A DNA stretch of 51,559 nucleotides from an uncultured Prevotella sp. (lineage in GTDB: Bacteria > Bacteroidota > Bacteroidia > Bacteroidales > Bacteroidaceae), in assembly GCA_900318395.1 (NCBI GenBank), contig ONKL01000045.1, positions 1 to 51,559 of the forward strand. Reading direction: 5' to 3'. Below the pieces are notes generated by a model, which saw only the letters and a list, made by a program, of their open reading frames with translations, made no database searches and was not told where the DNA came from. Position 1 is the first letter of the stretch; each line of letters opens with the position of its first letter. The position numbers and the translations under genes are program-made. Positions 35,166 to 43,114 of the stretch are shown piece after piece.

Positions 35166-35387
35166 ATGGACGCAAGACAAATTATCAATTACGTAAACTT
35201 CGCAGCACTAATCTGCTACATCCTCGGACGCATTTTGAACATGGGTATCCTCTCCTGGATTGGTCTGGGAATCATGACCCTGTCGAGTATTTGGACCATC
35301 ATCCATTGGAAGGAGAACGACAAAATGTCGGACTATATCTCAGTGGCCTTCCTGGTACTCGTCGGACTATCACTCTTCGGACTCTAA
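35166..35387 (+). CDS. small two-helix membrane protein
   Basis: 73-residue protein with hydrophobic segments (YVNFAALICYILGRILNMGILSWIGLGIMTLSSIWTII and SDYISVAFLVLVGLSLFGL). No named domain recognised. Starts 2 bases after the dtd stop codon and is followed 10 bases later by another small membrane protein. The tight spacing supports real co-translated genes. Confidence 0.65.
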   Translation: MDARQIINYVNFAALICYILGRILNMGILSWIGLGIMTLSSIWTIIHWKENDKMSDYISVAFLVLVGLSLFGL

Positions 35388-35397
35388 TTCTGCAGCT

Positions 35398-35676
35398 ATG
35401 AGCATCAAGGGATTCTTCCAAAATACGTATTACAAATGGGGATTCTTATTCCTATTTATGTTTGCATTACACATACTACCAATCCCTATTAAGAAGTGGA
35501 TTTGCATAGTGTTTCTGATTCTTTCGCCAGTTATTCCTATTTGGGGTCTGACAAAATGGAAACAGAACAGCAGATTATTAAATTACGAATGGATAGCACT
35601 ATTGGTAATAATCATCTTAGCCTGGGCATTACTTTTATACTTTATAGGACCAAACAATATAATTAGCTTCGAATGA
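35398..35676 (+). CDS. small membrane protein, three hydrophobic segments
   Basis: 92-residue protein with segments GFLFLFMFALHILPIPI, WICIVFLILSPVIPIWGL and WIALLVIIILAWALLLYFIG. No domain recognised. Resembles its upstream neighbour in size and hydrophobic character, possibly an old duplicate. Its stop codon overlaps the next ATG (ATGA) at 35673-35676. Base composition is more AT-rich than the flanking genes. Confidence 0.6.
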   Translation: MSIKGFFQNTYYKWGFLFLFMFALHILPIPIKKWICIVFLILSPVIPIWGLTKWKQNSRLLNYEWIALLVIIILAWALLLYFIGPNNIISFE

Positions 35677-36158
35677 AAAAGTATCTTCGAGAAATAGAAA
35701 TGGCAGGGGTGATTCTGGCGTCTACTGGAATCGTCAACTCACTGATTTGGGGTTCGATTTATGGCGGATGGATCTGCGGAATCGGTATCACTGACGATAG
35801 CCCTATTATTCATTCAAATGTTAAGAGCAAGATGACCATCAAAGAAGCACAAGAAGCAGTGGATCGCTGGATCAGAGAATACGGCGTAAGATACTTCTCA
35901 GAACTGACAAATATGGCGGTTTTAACGGAGGAAGTAGGTGAATTGGCTCGTGTGATAGCGCGTAAATATGGCGATCAGAGTTTCAAGGAGGGCGAAAAAG
36001 ACAATCTGGGCGAAGAAATGGCAGATGTTCTCTGGGTTCTGCTCTGTCTGGCCAATCAGACGGGCGTAGACCTAACGGAAGAACTGCAAAAGTCCATCGA
36101 AAAGAAGACAGAAAGAGATTCATTAAGACATATACATAATAAGAAACTTTTAGCATAA
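35673..36158 (+). CDS. MazG-like nucleotide pyrophosphohydrolase with hydrophobic N-terminal extension
   Basis: The C-terminal 108 residues (from the Met at 35832) are a normal MazG-like protein: MTIKEAQEAVDRWIREYGVRYFSELTNMAVLTEEVGELARVIARKYGD...LGEEMADVLWVLLCLANQTGVDL, with the EEVGE and EEMADV metal-binding motifs. Such enzymes hydrolyse (d)NTPs to monophosphates. The frame is open and coupled by an ATGA overlap from 35673, adding 53 residues that include a hydrophobic stretch (MAGVILASTGIVNSLIWGSIYGGW). Either this is a membrane-anchored variant, or the real start is 35832 and the first part is leftover sequence. I cannot decide from this sequence. Seven bases before deoC. Confidence 0.85.
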   Translation: MKKYLREIEMAGVILASTGIVNSLIWGSIYGGWICGIGITDDSPIIHSNVKSKMTIKEAQEAVDRWIREYGVRYFSELTNMAVLTEEVGELARVIARKYGDQSFKEGEKDNLGEEMADVLWVLLCLANQTGVDLTEELQKSIEKKTERDSLRHIHNKKLLA

Positions 36159-36165
36159 AACGATT

Positions 36166-37098
36166 ATGGCAGAACACAATCATGAGCATGAGCATCACCA
36201 CCACGAGATGCCACAGAAGAGTCGTATTGAAGAGGCTCTAAGTAAGTATAACCTCGAGATCAGCGACGAGGAAGTACGTGAGGCAGTGAAGAAAATCATT
36301 GCGGAGAAAGTACATGAGAACGACAACTTGGAAACCAAGAAATTCCTGATGGGAAGCGTGGAACTAACCACACTGAAAACTACGGATTCAGACGAGAGCG
36401 TAATGGCTTTTACCGAGCGCGTCAATCAGTTCGATGAACAATATCCTGACCTCCCCCATGTTGCTACAATCTGCGTGTATCCACGATTTGCAAAGATCGT
36501 TTCAGAGACACTTGAAGTAGATGGTGTTGAAATTGCTTGCGTCTCGGGCTCATTCCCGTCGTCTCAGGCACTAATTGAGGTCAAGACGATTGAGACAGGG
36601 CTGGCGGTAAAAGACGGCGCTACAGAGATTGATATGGTGCTTTCCGTTGGCGCATTCCTCTCTGGCGATTACGAGACCGTTATAGACGAGATTCAGCAGA
36701 TGAAAGAGGCTTGCGGCGATAAGAAGATGAAGGTTATCCTCGAAACTGGTTGTCTGAAGACAGCAGCCAATATCAAGACTGCCTCTATCCTATCTATGTA
36801 TGCAGGAGCAGATTACATCAAGACCTCTACAGGAAAGCTCGAGCCAGCAGCTACACCTGAGGCAGCATACGTGATGTGTCAAGCCATTAAGGAATACTAC
36901 GATGAAACGGGCATACAGATTGGTTTTAAGCCCGCTGGAGGCCTTAACTCGGTGATGGACGCACTGATATACTACACGATCGTCAAAGAGGTTCTGGGCG
37001 AAAAATGGCTCACAAACCAGTGGTTCCGTATGGGTACTTCCCGATTAGCAAATATGTTGCTCAGTGAGGTCATTGGCGAAGAAACTAAATTCTTCTAA
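36166..37098 (+). CDS. deoC: deoxyribose-phosphate aldolase with His-rich N-terminus
   Basis: 310-residue class I aldolase that splits 2-deoxyribose-5-phosphate into acetaldehyde and glyceraldehyde-3-phosphate in deoxynucleoside breakdown. Motifs: ICVYPRFAKIV, GATEIDMVLSVGAFLSGDY, KVILETGCLKT, ADYIKTSTGK with the Schiff-base Lys219, and GFKPAGGLNSVMDALIYY. The first 14 residues (MAEHNHEHEHHHHE) contain seven His, which I do not recall in Bacteroides DeoC. Last gene of the dtd-deoC run; a strong bidirectional terminator follows. Confidence 0.95.
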   Translation: MAEHNHEHEHHHHEMPQKSRIEEALSKYNLEISDEEVREAVKKIIAEKVHENDNLETKKFLMGSVELTTLKTTDSDESVMAFTERVNQFDEQYPDLPHVATICVYPRFAKIVSETLEVDGVEIACVSGSFPSSQALIEVKTIETGLAVKDGATEIDMVLSVGAFLSGDYETVIDEIQQMKEACGDKKMKVILETGCLKTAANIKTASILSMYAGADYIKTSTGKLEPAATPEAAYVMCQAIKEYYDETGIQIGFKPAGGLNSVMDALIYYTIVKEVLGEKWLTNQWFRMGTSRLANMLLSEVIGEETKFF

Positions 37099-37130
37099 CT
37101 GACGAATCTTTTGAGCATCATAGCACAAAC

Positions 37131-37160
37131 AAAAAGCCCTCGCGATGGCGAGGGTTTTTG
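37131..37160. terminator. bidirectional terminator between deoC and the prenyl synthase gene
   Basis: Perfect 7-bp stem CCCTCGC / GCGAGGG with a 4-base loop, preceded by AAAAA and followed by TTTTT. It can end transcription from both convergent genes. Confidence 0.9.
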
Positions 37161-37162
37161 CT

Positions 37163-38137
37163 TTATAGCTTGCGCTGAATCACATAATCAAGATAAGCAG
37201 TATAAGCTTGTTTCAACTCTGGTTTTACGGATTCGTCAATATATTTCTGAGCTTCTTTAGCAAACTCTTCCATCTTCTGTTCGGCATATTCGATTCCACC
37301 ATTCTGCTTTGTAAATTCAACAAGAACAGCGATTTCATCAGCATTAATCGTTCCAGCTTTCACCTTCTTGGCAAGCGTGAACATCGCCTGAGAATCAGAA
37401 TGAGTCAATGCATAGATAACAGGAAGCGTCAGTTTGCCTTCACTCATATCATTACCTGTAGGCTTTCCAATTTCCTTCGAATCAAAATAATCGAAAATAT
37501 CATCACGAATCTGGAAGATCATACCGATATTATGTCCGAACTTTTTAGCTTTTTCCACATCTTCTTCAGGGACACCAACAGAAATGGCACCCAAAGTGGC
37601 ACAGGCTTCGAAGAGAACAGCAGTTTTCTTATTAATCACCTGATAATAAATATCCTCTGAAATCTCCTGATTCGAGATGTTCGAGAGCTGTAGAATCTCA
37701 CCAGCCGCGAGTGTTCTACCTAATTCTGCAAGATGCTGTATGATGAGCGGATTATCTGAAAGAGCTACGCGCAATAACGCAGTAGAAACGATATAATCGC
37801 CCACTAACACAGCCACCTTATTATTATAAGAAGCATTAACTGAGGCCTGGCCACGACGCTCAGTACTCTCATCGACTACATCATCGTGAACAAGACTGGC
37901 TGTATGAATCAGTTCCAATGCCAAAGCAGCATTTTGCGTCACATCTGAAACAACACCATAGTTCTTGGCAGACAATAGGAACAACATGGGGCGCATGCGC
38001 TTTCCACCACGTTTACGGATATGCGAAAGAACATGCTCAAGCAATCCATCACCATGAGTCAGACTTTCATTGAATAATACGACGAAATCGTTCATTTCCG
38101 TCGCAATTGGCCTTCTTATCGTTGCTAAATAATCCAT
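37163..38137 (-). CDS. polyprenyl diphosphate synthase (trans, long-chain)
   Basis: 324-residue all-helical prenyltransferase. First Asp-rich motif LVHDDVVDE (DDxxD-type), second QIRDDIFDYF, plus the GGKRMRPML substrate-binding segment and KLTLPVIYAL. Adds isopentenyl diphosphate units to make the C35-C50 side chains used for menaquinone (or related lipids). Chain length cannot be read confidently. I start at the ATG at 38137 (MDYLATIRRP); the frame extends to a TTG at 38146. Own promoter at 38158-38165, divergent from polA. Confidence 0.92.
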   Translation of the reverse strand: MDYLATIRRPIATEMNDFVVLFNESLTHGDGLLEHVLSHIRKRGGKRMRPMLFLLSAKNYGVVSDVTQNAALALELIHTASLVHDDVVDESTERRGQASVNASYNNKVAVLVGDYIVSTALLRVALSDNPLIIQHLAELGRTLAAGEILQLSNISNQEISEDIYYQVINKKTAVLFEACATLGAISVGVPEEDVEKAKKFGHNIGMIFQIRDDIFDYFDSKEIGKPTGNDMSEGKLTLPVIYALTHSDSQAMFTLAKKVKAGTINADEIAVLVEFTKQNGGIEYAEQKMEEFAKEAQKYIDESVKPELKQAYTAYLDYVIQRKL

Positions 38138-38157
38138 CGCAAACAAATTTTTCGATA

Positions 38158-38165
38158 CAAAAATA
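38158..38165 (-). promoter_or_regulatory. -7 box of the polyprenyl synthase gene
   Basis: TATTTTTG on the minus strand, 21 bases before the chosen ATG. Confidence 0.55.
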
Positions 38166-38225
38166 GTAAAAATCGACGGATTTCAAAGAATTTTAAGTAA
38201 TTTTACACCGAAAATTAAGAAAGTT

Positions 38226-40991
38226 ATGCAGAAATTATTTCTTTTAGACGCTTATGCGCTCATTTATCGCAGTTATTATGCATTCATAAAAAACCCTCGA
38301 ATCAACTCGAAAGGTCTTAATACAAGTGCCATCATGGGCTTTCTGAACACGCTGAATGAAGTGCTCACAAAAGAGCAACCTACACATATTGGCGTGGCCT
38401 TCGATCCCCATGGGCCTACGTTCCGTAGTGAGGCTTTTCCTGAATATAAGGCTCAGCGAGAAGAGACACCTGAGGATATCCGTAAGGCAGTGCCAATCAT
38501 CAAGGACTTGTTGAAGGCTTACCGCATTCCAATCCTGCAAGTAGATGGTTTTGAGGCTGATGACGTCATTGGAACACTGGCTACGAAAGCTGGCGCGCAA
38601 GGCATACAGACCTTTATGCTGACTCCAGATAAAGACTATGGCCAGTTGGTGAGAGATAATGTCTTCATCTTCCGACCTCGTCATGGAGGTGGTTATGAAA
38701 CGATGGGTCCGAAGGAAGTCTGTGAGAAATATGGCATTCCATCGACACAGGCTGTCATCGATCTTCTGGCGCTGATGGGTGATTCTGCAGATAATTTCCC
38801 TGGCTGTCCTGGTGTGGGTGAGAAAACAGCCGTGAAACTCATCAATGAGTTTGGGAATATCAATAGTCTGATTGAAAGGTCATCAGAAATCAAGGGTAAG
38901 CTTCGCGAAAAAGTGGAAGAGCATGTCGACGATATCAAGATGAGTTACTTCCTGGCAACTATCAAAACAGATGTGCCCATCGAACTCGATATGGAAAATC
39001 TGAAACTCGTCAAGCCCAACGAAGATGAACTTGGCAAATTATTGCTCGAACTGGAGATGAAGTCGTTCGCAGACAGAGTTCTTAAAAAAAGCCAAAAACC
39101 GCAAATTCCCGTTAATGGACAACTCGATCTCTTTGCAGAATTTCCCATCGACGGGGCGAATGTGAGCGAAAATTCAAGTTTTAAGAGCCTTAAAACGACT
39201 CCTCACGATTACAAACTCGTTGAAAATGAGGAAGATTTGCGAAAATTATGTGATTATTTCTTAACAAACGGAATTCTCAGTCTAGATACAGAAACCACTT
39301 CAACCTCTGCGATAGATGCAGAATTGGTAGGATTGAGCTTCGCCGTGAAAGAATTCGAGGCATTTTATGTCCCCATTCCTGCCAATCGTGAAGAAGCGTT
39401 GCGAATTGTTAATATCTTTAAAGAGGTCTACGAGAATGAGAATATTTTGAAAATCGGACAAAATCTGAAGTACGACCTCGAGGTGTTGCGCAACTACAGC
39501 ATCGAACTCAAAGGCAAGATGTGGGACACGATGATTGCCCACTATCTCATCCAACCAGAACTTCATCATAATATGGACTACATGGCTGAGATCTATCTCA
39601 ACTATCAGACCATTCATATTGATGAGCTGATAGGTCCGCGAGGCAAAGGACAGAAATCAATGCGCGACCTCCTACCCTCTCAGGTTTATGAGTATGCTGC
39701 TGAAGATGCAGACATCACCTTGCGCCTGAAGAACAAACTCGAGCCCGAGCTGAAGAAATTTGAGTGCGAAGACTTATTCTATAAAATTGAGATGCCCCTG
39801 ATGCCTGTTCTGGCTGAAATGGAGATGAATGGTGTCTGTCTGGATACAGAATCACTTAAAGAAACGTCAAAGGTTTTGACGGATCGCATGAACGAGCTTG
39901 AGCGCCGTATCTACGAACTCGCAGGCGAGCAGTTCAATATCGCATCGCCCAAGCAAGTTGGTGAAATCTTATTCGACAAACTGAAGATCGTTGAGAAAGC
40001 CAAAAAAACCAAGACAGGCCAATATGTCACATCCGAAGAAGTGCTACAGCAACTTCGCAACAAGCATGAGATTGTGGCAGACATCTTGGAACACAGAGGT
40101 TTAAAGAAACTGATTGGAACCTATATCGATGCACTACCCAAGCTGATTAATCCTCGCACAGGACATATTCACACATCATTCAATCAGACGATAACAGCGA
40201 CGGGGCGCCTGAGTTCCTCTGATCCTAACCTTCAGAATATCCCTATTCGTGGTGAAGACGGTAAGGAGATTCGTAAGGCCTTTATCCCAGAACCAGGCTG
40301 TCTGTTCTTTTCAGCAGACTATAGTCAAATTGAATTGCGCGTGATGGCACATCTTTCGCAGGATACTCAGATGATTGAAGTTTTCAAGGAAGGTAAGGAC
40401 TTGCATGCTGCCACAGCGGCGAATATCTATAAGAAACCTATTGAAGAGGTCACTCGCGATGAACGCACCAAGTCGAAACGTGCCAACTTCGGTATCATCT
40501 ACGGCATCACCGTCTTTGGTTTAGCAGAGCGCCTGGACATCCCTCGCGATGAAGCCAAAATGCTGATAGAAGGCTACTTCGCCACCTTCCCACAAGTACA
40601 CGACTACATGGAAAAGTCGAAGGAAGTGGCTCGCCAGAAAGGTTACGTCACTACCCTATTCGGGCGTCGCCGCTACCTGCCGGATATCAACTCCCACAAT
40701 GCGACAGTTCGAGGTTTTGCAGAGCGCAATGCCATCAATGCGCCTATTCAGGGCACTGCTGCCGATATCATCAAGGTGGCGATGATCCATATCCACGAGC
40801 GCTTCAAGAAAGAGGGCATCAAGAGCAAAATGATCCTCCAAGTACACGACGAATTAAACTTCTCTGTCTTCCCAGAGGAGAAAGAAAAGGTGGAGCGCAT
40901 TGTCATTGAGGAAATGCAGGCAGCCTTCCCACTCAGCGTACCCCTCGTAGCTGATTCCGGATTTGGCCAAAACTGGCTCGAAGCGCATTAA
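38226..40991 (+). CDS. polA: DNA polymerase I
   Basis: 921-residue family A polymerase with three domains. The 5'-3' flap nuclease (1-290; FDPHGPTFRSEAFPEYKAQREETPE, LLALMGDSADNFPGCPGVGEKTA), the 3'-5' exonuclease (330-520; LSLDTETTSTSA and YAAEDADITLRL, catalytic acidic residues present) and the polymerase (550-921; FSADYSQIELRVMAHLS, RTKSKRANFGIIYGI, QVHDEL). The intact DxE in the exonuclease predicts active proofreading. Works in Okazaki-fragment processing and repair. I saw no perfect -7 box; TAATTTTACA near 38198 is a weak candidate. Confidence 0.97.
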   Translation: MQKLFLLDAYALIYRSYYAFIKNPRINSKGLNTSAIMGFLNTLNEVLTKEQPTHIGVAFDPHGPTFRSEAFPEYKAQREETPEDIRKAVPIIKDLLKAYRIPILQVDGFEADDVIGTLATKAGAQGIQTFMLTPDKDYGQLVRDNVFIFRPRHGGGYETMGPKEVCEKYGIPSTQAVIDLLALMGDSADNFPGCPGVGEKTAVKLINEFGNINSLIERSSEIKGKLREKVEEHVDDIKMSYFLATIKTDVPIELDMENLKLVKPNEDELGKLLLELEMKSFADRVLKKSQKPQIPVNGQLDLFAEFPIDGANVSENSSFKSLKTTPHDYKLVENEEDLRKLCDYFLTNGILSLDTETTSTSAIDAELVGLSFAVKEFEAFYVPIPANREEALRIVNIFKEVYENENILKIGQNLKYDLEVLRNYSIELKGKMWDTMIAHYLIQPELHHNMDYMAEIYLNYQTIHIDELIGPRGKGQKSMRDLLPSQVYEYAAEDADITLRLKNKLEPELKKFECEDLFYKIEMPLMPVLAEMEMNGVCLDTESLKETSKVLTDRMNELERRIYELAGEQFNIASPKQVGEILFDKLKIVEKAKKTKTGQYVTSEEVLQQLRNKHEIVADILEHRGLKKLIGTYIDALPKLINPRTGHIHTSFNQTITATGRLSSSDPNLQNIPIRGEDGKEIRKAFIPEPGCLFFSADYSQIELRVMAHLSQDTQMIEVFKEGKDLHAATAANIYKKPIEEVTRDERTKSKRANFGIIYGITVFGLAERLDIPRDEAKMLIEGYFATFPQVHDYMEKSKEVARQKGYVTTLFGRRRYLPDINSHNATVRGFAERNAINAPIQGTAADIIKVAMIHIHERFKKEGIKSKMILQVHDELNFSVFPEEKEKVERIVIEEMQAAFPLSVPLVADSGFGQNWLEAH

Positions 40992-41048
40992 TCATCTGTT
41001 GAAAGGCAGAAAAAAGCATGACGTGCTTAAATAATAAGGTGAAAAAGG

Positions 41049-41087
41049 AACATTTTCTGAGAAAACTTTTGTTACTCGGAAAATGTT
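41049..41087. promoter_or_regulatory. 13-bp inverted repeat upstream of ychF, possible operator
   Basis: AACATTTTCTGAG (41049-41061) and CTCGGAAAATGTT (41075-41087) are inverted copies matching at 12 of 13 positions, 13 bases apart. The right arm ends 3 bases before the ychF -7 box, so the repeat spans the -33 region. It might also form an RNA hairpin after polA, but no T-run follows directly. Confidence 0.6.
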
Positions 41088-41090
41088 TCT

Positions 41091-41098
41091 TAATTTTG
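41091..41098 (+). promoter_or_regulatory. -7 box of the ychF-lgt operon
   Basis: TAATTTTG, 28 bases before the ATG at 41127. Confidence 0.6.
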
Positions 41099-41126
41099 CA
41101 GCCGAAATAAACGTTTATAGAAGAAA

Positions 41127-42227
41127 ATGGCATTAAAATGTGGTATTGTGGGACTGCCGAATGTGGGCAAGTCTACACTGTTTAATTGTCTGTCGAGCGC
41201 AAAGGCTCAGGCAGCAAATTTCCCTTTCTGCACCATCGAACCCAATGTGGGTGTGATCACTGTTCCTGACGAGAGACTCACGAAACTGGCTGAATTGGTA
41301 CACCCAGGACGTATCGTACCAGCAACCTGTGAAATCGTGGATATCGCTGGTCTGGTAAAGGGTGCCTCGAAGGGCGAGGGATTAGGCAATAAGTTCTTGG
41401 GAAATATCCGTGAGACGGATGCAATTATCCATGTGCTCCGTTGTTTCGAGGATGAGAATATCACCCACGTGGATGGCACCATCGACCCCATTCGCGACAA
41501 GGAAATTATCGATACAGAGCTTCAGTTGAAGGACCTCGAAACCATCGAGAGTCGCTTGGCGAAGACAGAGAAGGCTGCAGCTGCTGGCAACAAGGACGCA
41601 AAGATCGAAGTCAATGTTCTGCACGCTTACAAAGAGGTGCTGGAGCAGGGAAAGAATGCCCGTATCGTGGAGTTCGAGAGCAAAGACGAGCAAGATTGTG
41701 CCCGTAACCTCTTCCTGCTGACATCCAAGCCTGTGCTCTATGTCTGCAATGTGGGCGAGGCTGATGCAAAATCAGGCAATGACTTCACGAAGAAAGTCGA
41801 GGCTCTCGCCAAGGAAGAAGGCGCAGAGGCGATGATCATCGCTGCCAAGACTGAAGAGGATATTGCAGAACTTGAATCATACGAGGACAAACAGATGTTC
41901 CTCGAAGAACTGGGCCTCGAAGAGAGTGGCGTGAATCGCCTCATCAAGAAGGCCTATGCCCTGCTGAACCTTGAGACTTTCATTACAGCTGGCGAGATGG
42001 AGGTGAAGGCCTGGACCTATAAGAAAGGCTGGAAGGCACCTCAGTGTGCTGGTGTCATCCACACCGACTTCGAAAAAGGCTTTATCCGTGCAGAGGTTAT
42101 CAAATACGACGACTATATCCAGTATGGCTCAGAGGCCGCTGTCCGCGAGGCTGGCAAGATGGGCGTAGAGGGTAAAGACTATGTGGTTCAGGATGGCGAT
42201 ATCATGCACTTCCGCTTTAATGTCTAA
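41127..42227 (+). CDS. ychF: redox-regulated ATPase YchF (OLA1/Obg-like)
   Basis: 366-residue Obg-family P-loop protein. G1 GLPNVGKSTLFN, G3 DIAGLVKGASKGEG, coiled-coil insert around 130-200, the altered NxxE G4 (NVGE instead of NKxD) that gives ATP preference, and a C-terminal TGS domain (GWKAPQCAGVIHTDFEKGFIRAEVIKYDD). Binds ribosomes and affects stress responses; precise role unsettled in the family. Followed 3 bases later by lgt, so co-transcribed. Confidence 0.96.
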   Translation: MALKCGIVGLPNVGKSTLFNCLSSAKAQAANFPFCTIEPNVGVITVPDERLTKLAELVHPGRIVPATCEIVDIAGLVKGASKGEGLGNKFLGNIRETDAIIHVLRCFEDENITHVDGTIDPIRDKEIIDTELQLKDLETIESRLAKTEKAAAAGNKDAKIEVNVLHAYKEVLEQGKNARIVEFESKDEQDCARNLFLLTSKPVLYVCNVGEADAKSGNDFTKKVEALAKEEGAEAMIIAAKTEEDIAELESYEDKQMFLEELGLEESGVNRLIKKAYALLNLETFITAGEMEVKAWTYKKGWKAPQCAGVIHTDFEKGFIRAEVIKYDDYIQYGSEAAVREAGKMGVEGKDYVVQDGDIMHFRFNV

Positions 42228-42230
42228 GGT

Positions 42231-43061
42231 ATGATGAATCTGCTGAGTTATATCCTCTGGAACCCTGACTTGGAGGCATTCCATCTGGGTCCTATTACGA
42301 TACGCTGGTATGGTCTGATGTGGATTACCGGACTGGCGCTGGCTTATTTCGTCGTGAAGCGCCTTTATCAGGAGCAGAAGATCAAGGAAGAGCTCTTCGA
42401 TCCGCTCTTCTTCTACTGTTTCGTAGGTATCTTGTTAGGAGCCCGCTTGGGTCATTGTATCTTCTACGAGCCAGACTATTTCCTCACATCTTGGAAAGGT
42501 TTCGTAGAGATGCTGCTGCCCATCCATTTCCTGCCTGATGGAGACTGGAAGGTAATAGGCTATGCAGGACTGGCCTCGCATGGCGGAACATTAGGACTGA
42601 TGATAGCCCTTTGGGTGTATGTAAAGCACACCAAACTGAGCATCTGGACAGTTCTCGATAACATCGCTATCGCCACTGGTACAACGGCCTGCTTTATCCG
42701 CTTGGGAAATCTGATGAACTCTGAGATTATCGGCAAGATTACAGACGTTCCCTGGGCTTTTATCTTCGAGAAGGTAGATACGATGCCTCGCCATCCAGGA
42801 CAGCTCTACGAAGCCATCGCCTATGCCCTACTCTTCTGCATCATGTGGGTATTGCACAAGAAGATGCCAGAGAAGATCGGCACTGGCTGGTACTTCGGCT
42901 TCTGCCTGACGTATATCTTCACCTTCCGCTTCTTTATCGAGTATACGAAGGAGATTCAGGAGGCTTTCGAGGCCACTCTCCCACTCGATATGGGACAGAT
43001 TCTATCGATCCCATTTGTCATACTTGGCACCTATTGCATGATAAGAGCCAAGAAAGCATAA
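42231..43061 (+). CDS. lgt: prolipoprotein diacylglyceryl transferase
   Basis: 276-residue inner-membrane enzyme with about seven TM helices. It moves diacylglycerol from phosphatidylglycerol to the lipobox Cys, the first step of lipoprotein maturation. Motifs: [36 protein letters not shown] (catalytic-region His), [31 protein letters not shown] (with the conserved Arg/Asn/Glu) and [11 protein letters not shown]. Lipoproteins such as the LruC-type protein in this window would be clients. Second gene after ychF. Confidence 0.96.
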   Translation: MMNLLSYILWNPDLEAFHLGPITIRWYGLMWITGLALAYFVVKRLYQEQKIKEELFDPLFFYCFVGILLGARLGHCIFYEPDYFLTSWKGFVEMLLPIHFLPDGDWKVIGYAGLASHGGTLGLMIALWVYVKHTKLSIWTVLDNIAIATGTTACFIRLGNLMNSEIIGKITDVPWAFIFEKVDTMPRHPGQLYEAIAYALLFCIMWVLHKKMPEKIGTGWYFGFCLTYIFTFRFFIEYTKEIQEAFEATLPLDMGQILSIPFVILGTYCMIRAKKA

Positions 43062-43062
43062 A

Positions 43063-43100
43063 TAAGGGCCGCTTATTGATTGATAAGCGACCCTTAATTT
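43063..43100. terminator. bidirectional terminator between lgt and mutS
   Basis: A 14-base arm pair (TAAGGGCCGCTTAT / ATAAGCGACCCTTA, one C-A mismatch) with a 6-base loop begins 1 base after the lgt stop codon and ends in ATTTTC. It lies 15 bases past the mutS stop, so it can serve both genes. Confidence 0.8.
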
Positions 43101-43114
43101 TCAATAACAGGCTC

